Source: Verrucomicrobiota bacterium (GTDB lineage Bacteria; Verrucomicrobiota; Verrucomicrobiia; Limisphaerales; UBA9464). Taken from it: a stretch of DNA of 34,194 bases. Of this stretch, positions 1-6,949 are shown piece after piece. The notes beneath the pieces were generated by a model, which was not told the origin of the DNA, made no database searches, and saw only the letters and a program-made list of their open reading frames with translations. The position numbers were made by a program, and so were the translations under genes. How positions within the stretch are numbered: the stretch's first letter is position 1; the number at the start of each line of letters is the position of its first letter. The stretch lies in the NCBI GenBank assembly GCA_947471985.1, contig CANIZL010000074.1, forward strand, positions 1 through 34,194, given 5' to 3'.

Positions 1-692
1 CCCCGACCGGTCTGCCGTCGTCGCCACGAATCCAGCTGGCGCTGCAGAACGCGGAGATCCGTCGAAGAAAATGTGAGTGGCTTCATTCCCGCCGCTCACC
101 CTGCCAGCCACGCCCCTCTCACGTCCCGCATGCTTGCCGAAGGGACACCTTCGTCAGCTTCTTTGGGCGTTCGAGAATCCGCACGAGGTTCGGATCGCTG
201 GAGAGTCTTGGTGGAGGCGAATTTGGAGATGGTGGACAGCCTGATGACAGCCAGGACTCAGGCGAATTTGGCCGGACGCTGAGGGTGTGATTTTCGGTGG
301 GCGGCGGAGTGGCCGACCGGCTGCTCGATTGGGCGAGGGAGCGATTGAAGGAGGGGGCCTATCGGGAGACTATTTCGGCGGCGGGGTTGGTGGGGATTCA
401 CGGACTCGCATTGGCTGAATGCCCCAAGGTGCTTTCCAAGTATTTCCGATCCGCGTTCATCCTTCCTTCCGCGGTTCAGGCTCCGGGTCCGAAATTCAAC
501 CCCTGCAGGGTTGTTGAATCCTATCGACGATGACCCGGGGTAACCCGTGACGGGTAACCCCGGGCAGCTTGATGGTATCCCGTTGGGATGGGGGGCGAAA
601 TCGGGCGGAGAAGCCACGCCTCCCCTCGGCGTAGCCGCCCGCGTGTCGGCGGTGATGCCAGAGGTATGGTGACCGGGATTTCCCGCCTCCGA
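1..692. other. Left-edge region without a convincing gene
   Basis: No reading frame here shows recognisable domains or a convincing start. Two open frames (73-282 and 297-533, plus strand) and overlapping minus-strand frames translate to low-information Arg/Pro-rich peptides. A gene tail could enter from the left (a plus-strand frame runs from base 2 to a TGA at 74-76), but it is too short to identify. A 12-base direct repeat (aggcgaatttgg) occurs at 215-226 and 260-271. A strong inverted repeat lies at 534-564. The minus strand around 490-515 reads as FNNPAGVEF, a peptide style I associate with dispersed non-coding repeats in planctomycete and verrucomicrobial genomes. The region is also the 3' flank of the M56 sensor gene. 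Confidence 0.5.
534..564. repeat. 14-bp inverted repeat with 3-nt loop
   Basis: The left arm at 534-547 (cccggggtaacccg) and the right arm at 551-564 (cgggtaaccccggg) are complementary at 13 of 14 positions around a tga loop. There is no U-tract on either side, so this is not an obvious intrinsic terminator. A second near-palindrome around ctgcag lies just upstream at about 498-514. Together they look like a dispersed repeat unit rather than a gene part. The hairpin lies about 130 bases past the stop codon of the minus-strand M56 gene and could also block 3' exonucleases. Confidence 0.6.
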
Positions 693-3600
693 TCAAAGTG
701 GCTTGAGTTGGATGGCCAGCGGTGCCGGCCCTTCCAGCTGTTGTTGGGAATAGAGTTCCGAGGGCCCGTATCCCAAGGCCTCGACGCGATAATATAGGGG
801 AGTACCTCCAGCCTCCGTGGCCGTGACCCGGAGCACACCGTCCCGGCCCACGCCGACGGGTTGCAGTTTTTTCCCGGGCGCCAGCTGCTTGGGATCGAAG
901 TCAGCTGTGTAGACCTGGAAAAAGGGAATGTTCCGGCCGGACTTCGCGTCGGTGACCACACCCTTAAGCGTCCGCTCGGGGGTCAGCGCGACGGTGAGAT
1001 TCGTCTGTCCTCCATTCACTCGGTATTGCTGGAAGCCGTACCCGGTACGACTCACCCGCAGCATCATCCCGGTCCGCGGTGCGTGGCGCCATTCGGCGCG
1101 ACCTTTTTCGTCCGACGTCACCGGCGGATCCAGCTCCAATCCATTCGGAGCGCCGCCTTCAATCAACGCATCGGCGATGGCCCGCCCCTTGGTATCGACC
1201 ACCTGAATTGCGATCGTTGAGCCCCGATGCAGGACAATTGCCTGAGTTTCCCGGGCGTCGTCGAGGCTCGTGAGGCTGAGCATCTCCGGGGCGAAACCTT
1301 TGGCGTGAATCAGGAAATTTTGCATCAGCGGACTCGTCTCCGGGATGCGTTGGGCAAACTTGCCCGCGGCATCCGTCGATGTGCCGAGGATGCGCTCGAA
1401 CCGCTGGAGAGCCCGACTCAGCACTTGCGCTCCCGCAATCGGCTGACCGGCTTCATCGGTCACCGTACCCCGCACGATCACGCCCCCCAGAAGCCGCGTC
1501 TCGATGCTCGCCCCCGCAATCTCGGCTTCCGTGAGCTTTCTCGGCGTGGGCGTCGGAATCTCCGGATGCAAGATCCGCAGGGATATCTGGCTCGCGGCCA
1601 GCGACGGGGGCAACTCCGTGCACTGCCAGTTTCCGGCGGCATCCGTGATGGCATACGAATGGGTGAACATCAGAAATTCCTTGGCGTCACCGGCAAAATC
1701 GGGCGGCGGCCCCCGGAGCCGGACCATCGCTCCGGCCACGGGAAGTCCGGCCTCATCCACGACGCGCCCGGTGATCCGTCGCGCCGGCTCGGCTCGATAA
1801 AGGTACTCCGCCGGATACGGTCCGTGCTGACGGCGGGTCCACTGGATGAAGCGGGGCACGTGCCCGGAATGATCCGCCCAGATTGCGAGATACTTCAGAT
1901 CGCGATTCGGATAGGCGAGTTCCGCCCACCCGTCGGCGTCGGTGAAGTGCGTGGCGATGCGCGAATGCACGCCGGTTTCGGCCACCTCCAGGCGCAGTTC
2001 CATATTCGGAATGGGTTTTCCCGTGACTCCGTCCACCGCCCGGAAACGCAGACGTCCCGGCCACGCGACCTCCGGCTCCGTTACGGGTCGATGTTCCTTC
2101 CATTCCGGGGGCAGGGCCTTGCCGCCGACGGCCATTCCGACCACCACCTCGCTGGGAGATTCCCAGGTGCTGACCAAATCGATGGATCGCACCCGTTCCT
2201 GCGGCCGCGGATTCACAAAGGTCGCCAGACAGAGGCGGAGGGAATTGCCGTATTCGGCACGACCGGCTTCATCGCCCGTCCACACCACACGGGCGTCGTC
2301 CGAACTCAAGCGCGTCACCGACTCATAGCGTTGCTGCCAATAATTGAGCGTGTGATCGCCGTAGCGGATCGGTATTTCCGCGGACGTGCCGTTGTCGTAG
2401 TTGAGCCTGGCCTGGGCGATGACGGTGCCCGGAGTTGCGTAGTAAAAGGTCGCGTGAAGCAGATAGAGCCGATCGAAGGTCCGGCCGACCGGAATTCCCC
2501 GCACCTCGGGTCGGAAATACCACTCCTCGCGTTGCGGCGAGGAACCGGCCAGACGGATGAGCCCCGCGACGTTGAAGGGGACGCCCAGGAAGCTTTGAGC
2601 GCCCTTCGGGATCTGGGACCACATTCCGGGATCATCAAAATGGTACAGCAGCGCGGCGGATTGGACGTCCGAGCGGGGGAAATCCGTGTGCCGGCTCAGA
2701 TCCACGGGCTGAATCCAGACCGGGCCCGCGTCATCGGCTCCGCGGGTCAGCGCACCGGCGCTCAAGAGCAGCAGTAGGCCCGTGCCCAGGGCGGTGCTCC
2801 GCCAGAATACCGGACGATTCTTCAGAGCCTGCAGTCGGGTTTTCAGCAAGGCCCCGTTCTCCAGGATCCCGACACTGACGCTGGAGGGACGCCAAATCCC
2901 GGGCTCGACGGAGAGTTTGAGCAGGGTCGCGCCATAGGCCTGGCGCATCGAATCCTCCACCCGGGCGAGGACTGCGGCGTCACAGGCCAATTCCCGATCC
3001 TCCCGCATCCGGCGGATGGCCCACCAAACCAGCGGATTGAACCAATGAACACACCGCACGAGGGACATCCACATGTTGGTCAGTGGATCCCAGCGTTTCA
3101 CGTGGGCGAATTCGTGCAGCAGGATGTTGCGCCATTCGGATTCGTTCAGCGATTCGATCATCGGCGCCGGCAGGAGGATGACCCGGCGGAAGACGCCAAA
3201 GAGACAGGGCCCCGAAAGTTCGGGCACCACGCGCAGCTGAACGCGCGACCGGATCCCCATCTGCGCGCGGCACTTTTCGGCGAGGGACCAGATCGGCCCG
3301 GCTTCCAGCACCGGCCAAAGGTTCAAGCGGCGCCGGAACAGGTACAGGCTCGCCGTCTGTTGGAACACCAAGACCAGCGCGACGATGAACCAGCCTATGC
3401 CCAGCCAGGCGACGCCGGGCCCCTCAGGACGAAGGGCGGGATACTGGAAGGGCGACGGACTCGGCGTCCCGTCGAACGATCCGGTTCCCGGCTCCGGTGT
3501 CACCGATGCCGGTGCGGCAGCGGGTTCCGGGCGGACCGACTTTGATTCCGATTTCCCGCGGGTCGTCGTGGCGGGCCGGCCGGACTCGGCGGTGGCGGCG

Positions 3601-3845
3601 GGTGGGCGCGACATCCGCTCTGACAGCCCCGCCGTCACACTCTGCCAACTCCAGGGACTGACGGGGAGGGACGGCAGGGACAGTCGGACCAGCACCACGA
3701 ACCAAAGGGCGAAGGTCCACGTCGCGCCGAGACGCCGTTTCAACAGGGCCTGAAGCGCGACCACCACGCCGATCAACACGGCCCCTTGCAGACTGGCGAC
3801 GGCGACGTCCGACCAGACGGCGGACAGTTTTGCGGATAGGTTCAT
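693..3845 (-). CDS. BlaR1/M56-family membrane metallopeptidase sensor with carboxypeptidase-regulatory repeats
   Basis: A 1050-residue protein. The start at 3845 is chosen because its ATG overlaps the repressor stop (ATGA); the longer open frame runs into the repressor gene out of frame. The N-terminus has about three membrane segments, then the M56 zinc motif HEFAH at 244-248 in a cytosolic-protease-like context, and a further hydrophobic segment near residue 385. In BlaR1/MecR1 relatives this protease triggers loss of the BlaI repressor. The outside part is not a penicillin-binding domain. It holds an unassigned beta-rich region (about 400-595), followed by roughly five carboxypeptidase-regulatory-like repeats to the C-terminus, such as GRVVDEAGLPVAGAMVRL. 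The ligand is therefore unknown and unlikely to be a beta-lactam. The domain assignments come from motif reading. Confidence 0.9.
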   Translation of the reverse strand: MNLSAKLSAVWSDVAVASLQGAVLIGVVVALQALLKRRLGATWTFALWFVVLVRLSLPSLPVSPWSWQSVTAGLSERMSRPPAATAESGRPATTTRGKSESKSVRPEPAAAPASVTPEPGTGSFDGTPSPSPFQYPALRPEGPGVAWLGIGWFIVALVLVFQQTASLYLFRRRLNLWPVLEAGPIWSLAEKCRAQMGIRSRVQLRVVPELSGPCLFGVFRRVILLPAPMIESLNESEWRNILLHEFAHVKRWDPLTNMWMSLVRCVHWFNPLVWWAIRRMREDRELACDAAVLARVEDSMRQAYGATLLKLSVEPGIWRPSSVSVGILENGALLKTRLQALKNRPVFWRSTALGTGLLLLLSAGALTRGADDAGPVWIQPVDLSRHTDFPRSDVQSAALLYHFDDPGMWSQIPKGAQSFLGVPFNVAGLIRLAGSSPQREEWYFRPEVRGIPVGRTFDRLYLLHATFYYATPGTVIAQARLNYDNGTSAEIPIRYGDHTLNYWQQRYESVTRLSSDDARVVWTGDEAGRAEYGNSLRLCLATFVNPRPQERVRSIDLVSTWESPSEVVVGMAVGGKALPPEWKEHRPVTEPEVAWPGRLRFRAVDGVTGKPIPNMELRLEVAETGVHSRIATHFTDADGWAELAYPNRDLKYLAIWADHSGHVPRFIQWTRRQHGPYPAEYLYRAEPARRITGRVVDEAGLPVAGAMVRLRGPPPDFAGDAKEFLMFTHSYAITDAAGNWQCTELPPSLAASQISLRILHPEIPTPTPRKLTEAEIAGASIETRLLGGVIVRGTVTDEAGQPIAGAQVLSRALQRFERILGTSTDAAGKFAQRIPETSPLMQNFLIHAKGFAPEMLSLTSLDDARETQAIVLHRGSTIAIQVVDTKGRAIADALIEGGAPNGLELDPPVTSDEKGRAEWRHAPRTGMMLRVSRTGYGFQQYRVNGGQTNLTVALTPERTLKGVVTDAKSGRNIPFFQVYTADFDPKQLAPGKKLQPVGVGRDGVLRVTATEAGGTPLYYRVEALGYGPSELYSQQQLEGPAPLAIQLKPL

Positions 3846-4249
3846 GATTGTTTGGGATCGGTGTTTTCGTCGAGGATGCGTTTCATTTCCCGCACCTCTT
3901 CGGGAGACAGACGCTGACGGGAGGCGAAGTGCAGCAAGGCGGGACGCAACGCCCCACCAAAGACCCGCTCCAAAAAGGAACCACTCTCGGCCGCCACATA
4001 TCTCTCCCGGCTCTGCAACGCGGAATAGAGATAGAGATTCTTGTACGGTTCGACGCCCACCACGCCTTTGCGGACCAAACGCGCCAGCATCGTGCGGATC
4101 GTGTTGGGATGCCATTTCTCCCGGGGCGCCAGGGTCTCGATCAAATCGTAAGCCGGCTGCGGCGACTTCGCCCAGAGGAGATCCATCAACTTCCACTCCT
4201 GAGCACTCAACGTGGGCGGGAGTTTGCTGGAGGGTGGTTTTTTACTCAT
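3842..4249 (-). CDS. BlaI/MecI-family winged-helix repressor
   Basis: A 135-residue protein of normal BlaI length. The N-terminal half is the winged helix: LSAQEWKLMDLLW, then a recognition region around HPNTIRTMLARLVRKGVV, then the wing with aromatic YKNLYLYSAL. The C-terminal half (SGSFLERVFGG onward) matches the dimerisation region that the partner protease inactivates in the family. The gene is first in a two-gene operon and its TGA overlaps the ATG of the M56 sensor. It very probably represses its own operon, because a BlaI-type dyad sits 16-29 bases upstream of its start. Family confidence is high; the regulon beyond this operon is unknown. Confidence 0.93.
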   Translation of the reverse strand: MSKKPPSSKLPPTLSAQEWKLMDLLWAKSPQPAYDLIETLAPREKWHPNTIRTMLARLVRKGVVGVEPYKNLYLYSALQSRERYVAAESGSFLERVFGGALRPALLHFASRQRLSPEEVREMKRILDENTDPKQS

Positions 4250-4264
4250 GTGTTATGATTTGTA

Positions 4265-4278
4265 ACTACACTAGTAGT
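4265..4278. promoter_or_regulatory. BlaI-type operator dyad
   Basis: ACTAC-acta-GTAGT is a perfect 5+5 inverted repeat with a 4-base spacer. It has the same half-sites and spacing as the known BlaI/MecI operator (TACTACATATGTAGTA). It lies between the repressor start (4249) and the likely -35 element, so binding would block the promoter. It is the only site I identified by eye in the window. Confidence 0.82.
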
Positions 4279-4292
4279 CAGTATGACGTCAA
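4265..4292 (-). promoter_or_regulatory. Probable sigma-70-like promoter of the blaI-M56 operon
   Basis: On the minus strand TTGACG (4292-4287) is followed after 16 bases by TGTAGT (4270-4265), which matches 4 of 6 bases of the -10 consensus. The -10 candidate lies inside the BlaI dyad, giving a simple steric repression model. The -35 is good and the -10 is weak, so the exact start point is uncertain. Confidence 0.5.
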
Positions 4293-4458
4293 TGGAATTA
4301 ATTTGATCTTTCGGCGGTGGATGAGGTGATTCCGCGGGCGTGCGGAGCACCCGACGGGCTGGAATCGAAGCCCCAACCGACACCGATATCCGGCGTCGTT
4401 ATTTTCTGTGCTACAGCGACTTAAACATCATTGACTCCCCCGGGGCCGGGCGCCCAAG

Positions 4459-4761
4459 ATGCGCGAATTCTCCATGCTGGCCGTCACCCGCCCACAACTC
4501 GCTGATTGGACTTTGGACCCTCTCGCGGTGTCCAGCGTGGCCTCCGCCTGGTTGGGGTGGTCCCAGTTGGCCGGGGTCCGGGCAACCCGCACCTGCCGAT
4601 TAATATGGGAAGTCCGCTTTGAGGGATTTCCCGAAACTCTAGTTCAAGAATTGGAAATTCGGTTGCGGGATTCCGCGAGCCGGGCCGGCCTGCCGGTGAC
4701 ATCCGTACGACGGGCTGAACCGGATGCCTTGTTGTCCAGGGCCCTTCGGCGGAGGGCGTGA
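4459..4761 (+). CDS. Hypothetical protein, 100 aa, coupled to the downstream membrane protein
   Basis: I do not recognise this protein. It contains a beta-strand-like stretch CRLIWEVRFEGFPETL followed by a charged helix (VQELEIRLRDSASRAG), suggesting a small alpha/beta fold, and it has no signal peptide or membrane span. The main support for its being real is that its TGA (4759-4761) overlaps the GTG start of the next gene in a GTGA junction, the usual sign of translational coupling. The start is uncertain: ATG 4459 has no clear ribosome-binding site, and a second in-frame ATG follows at 4474. It probably works with the product of the next gene. Confidence 0.5.
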   Translation: MREFSMLAVTRPQLADWTLDPLAVSSVASAWLGWSQLAGVRATRTCRLIWEVRFEGFPETLVQELEIRLRDSASRAGLPVTSVRRAEPDALLSRALRRRA

Positions 4762-6125
4762 ACGAGCACCTGCTGAAGCCGCTGGGCGATTGGATCCGCC
4801 AGCCCCCGCTGCCCCATCTGACCCTGCGTCTCCGCTTCACGGCGGTTGGTGTCACCGATGCCGCGGCAACCCTGACGCTCTTTGGACTCCTCCTACCCGG
4901 GGAATTCCGGGTGCGAGCCGCCTGGACGGGCGGGCTCGAAAACAGTGCGCTCGCGGAACACGCTCCCACCGCGGATGAAGCTCTGCTGTTGGAACACCTG
5001 CAGCACTATCTGGAAGTGGATCGCCACATCGCCGGTGAGCGCATGCCCGGGGCCCGCTGGAGTCGGATTCCCTGCCGCTACACGCTGGAATCGGAAGCGG
5101 CCGCCGCGGGCGTTCTGGAGAAGCTCCGGCGGTTGACCGGAAACAAGGGTGGATCCCTCGCTGGGAGCACCGTCTCGGTGACCGCCAGCGTGGCGGAATT
5201 GGCCCAGGCCATCACGGAGACCCGACGCCCGCGGCAGCTGGTGGTCCCGCTCACGCGACGGCAGGAACGTTGCGCCCATCAGTTGGTCTGGCTTTTGTTC
5301 GGCGACCAACAACGCCGTTCCTTGTCGGATTTCCACCGCCGCTTAAGCGTCATGATCCTGGCCACGTCCATCGGCTGGCTCGGCGCGCATTACCTCGCAG
5401 GACTGGTGCACTGGCTCTTCCTCGCGCTGGCCGTCGGGAGCGCACTGGGAACCCTCTGGATTCTGGCCTATCACGCCGTGATTTTGCGCATGTATAAGAC
5501 CCAGATGAGCCGTGGTCTGCGGGAAACCGCGCATCGGCCGGCGGGCATTGTGGAAGTCTCCTTTGAGGATGCCGGCCTGGCCAACGACCCGGCCGTCCGC
5601 AAACACTCGATCGATTTGGTCGATGCCGGAGGAGTCCTGCACGCGGAGATTCGATTGGAAAGCGTGAAGACGCTGACCGGGGCGAACCGAATCTATCTGT
5701 TTCCGGACGACGCGACCGTATTTTCCCTGTGCGCCATGACGGGTTTGCCCAAGCAGTCGATCTTTCCGGCCCGCGTCACGTTCCACCTCGAGACCCGTTT
5801 CACCGACGGACTCCGACTGGTCAGTGCGAATCTGGGCATGGGCTATCGCAAGCCCCTGCCGTCGTCGCGCCACATCCCCCGCTACTGGCCCGAGGCCCGA
5901 ACCGCCCCGACCATTCTGCGGCAGCACCGGGCGGTGATTCAGCGTTTGATCCGGGAAGGCCGGCAACTGGCGCCCCTCGATCCCGCGGATATCCTGCCCC
6001 GCATGGACCGGGAGCACGGATCGGATCGCGTCGAGCGGGACCAGGTCGGCTGGTATTCCTGGAGCGACGCCGGCCACGAGGTCTTCGACCGGGTCCGCCC
6101 GGAATATCGCGAAGCCCGCTGCTGA
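4758..6125 (+). CDS. Hypothetical membrane protein, 455 aa
   Basis: I recognise no family. A GTG start is used because it overlaps the stop of the upstream gene. Residues 1 to about 190 form a soluble region. Two adjacent hydrophobic segments follow (about 196-236, LSVMILATSIGWLGAHYLAG and WLFLALAVGSALGTLWILAY), forming a membrane hairpin. The C-terminal 210 residues are soluble and rich in beta-like patterns (AGIVEVSFEDAGL, ARVTFHLETRF). Both soluble parts would face the same side, probably the cytoplasm. An ECF sigma factor lies 161 bases downstream on the same strand, but nothing shows a functional link. The protein could be a scaffold or sensor; no catalytic motif is evident. Confidence 0.75.
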   Translation: MNEHLLKPLGDWIRQPPLPHLTLRLRFTAVGVTDAAATLTLFGLLLPGEFRVRAAWTGGLENSALAEHAPTADEALLLEHLQHYLEVDRHIAGERMPGARWSRIPCRYTLESEAAAAGVLEKLRRLTGNKGGSLAGSTVSVTASVAELAQAITETRRPRQLVVPLTRRQERCAHQLVWLLFGDQQRRSLSDFHRRLSVMILATSIGWLGAHYLAGLVHWLFLALAVGSALGTLWILAYHAVILRMYKTQMSRGLRETAHRPAGIVEVSFEDAGLANDPAVRKHSIDLVDAGGVLHAEIRLESVKTLTGANRIYLFPDDATVFSLCAMTGLPKQSIFPARVTFHLETRFTDGLRLVSANLGMGYRKPLPSSRHIPRYWPEARTAPTILRQHRAVIQRLIREGRQLAPLDPADILPRMDREHGSDRVERDQVGWYSWSDAGHEVFDRVRPEYREARC

Positions 6126-6286
6126 AGGTTTGAAAAATCCGCCTGCCGGCGGGCGAACCTACAGTATATGCAGGACTTTTTACGGTTCGTTGGGCCGCAG
6201 ATTCTCCGGGGATCCGCGGTCGGCACCTGATTACAGCTCTATCGCGGCGACCCTCGCTGGGCCAGTCGCACCCCTGCTGAAGCACC

Positions 6287-6925
6287 ATGGAATCCGCACC
6301 GTTGAAACCAGATCCCCTGCCCACGCGGCAGAGCCTCCTTTCGCGGCTGCGTTCCTGGGATGATCACGACAGTTGGCGGGACTTCTTCGACACGTACTGG
6401 CGGTTGATTTTCGACGTCGCCCGCAAGGCCGGATTGGATGAAGCCGCCGCGCAGGATGTGGTGCAGGAGACCGTGCTGAGTGTCTCGCGGGAAATGCCCG
6501 GCTTCCGGTATGATCGCACCCGGGGTTCGTTCAAGAGCTGGTTGCGGCAGGTGACCCGCCGTCGCATTGCGGATCAATGGCGCAAACATTATCGACAGGC
6601 CGGGAGCCCGGGAATCAGCACGGAGGATCCGGAGACGGCCGCCGAGATCGCTGCGACCACCGCCTCCTCGGAGGGAACGTGGGAGACCCTCTGGGATGCG
6701 GAATGGACCGAGCATGTGACGCGCACCGCGTTGGAGCGCGTCCGCAAGGAAGTCACCGCGTTGCAGTACCAGATGTTTGAACTATACGGCGTCCGCGGTT
6801 TGCCGGTGGGCGAGGTGGCCAAGGCGTTGGGCACCTCCAAGATGCAGGTGTACCTGGCCAAACACCGCGTCGGCGCGGTGCTGCGGAAGGAATTGGATCG
6901 GGTGCGACGGGACGATTCGCAGTGA
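6287..6925 (+). CDS. ECF-type RNA polymerase sigma factor
   Basis: A 212-residue sigma-70 family protein. Region 2 spans about residues 25-95: WRDFFDTYWRLIFDVARKAG, then the DVVQETVLSV core-binding helix and the promoter-melting stretch GSFKSWLRQVTRRRIADQWR. A Gly/Ser/Thr/Glu-rich linker follows. Region 4 at about 150-205 contains the helix-turn-helix VGEVAKALGTSKMQVYLAKHRV. It directs RNA polymerase to a dedicated promoter set. No anti-sigma gene adjoins it: the downstream gene is convergent and the upstream gene is the unknown membrane protein, which could in principle take that role. The extended linker and absence of a classical anti-sigma partner resemble ECF groups common in planctomycetes and verrucomicrobia. 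ATG 6287 starts just before the conserved part. Confidence 0.92.
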   Translation: MESAPLKPDPLPTRQSLLSRLRSWDDHDSWRDFFDTYWRLIFDVARKAGLDEAAAQDVVQETVLSVSREMPGFRYDRTRGSFKSWLRQVTRRRIADQWRKHYRQAGSPGISTEDPETAAEIAATTASSEGTWETLWDAEWTEHVTRTALERVRKEVTALQYQMFELYGVRGLPVGEVAKALGTSKMQVYLAKHRVGAVLRKELDRVRRDDSQ

Positions 6926-6949
6926 TGCGGCGTTCCCCGGTTCCGCCGT

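Noticed and set aside
1227-2777. 516-codon open frame on the plus strand
   Set aside because: It lies wholly antisense to the M56 sensor gene, and its translation is Arg/His/Gly-rich with no domain. It is a shadow of a high-GC gene.
4345-4400. Possible tRNA-like segment (ctggaatcgaagcccc)
   Set aside because: No acceptor or anticodon stem could be paired around it.
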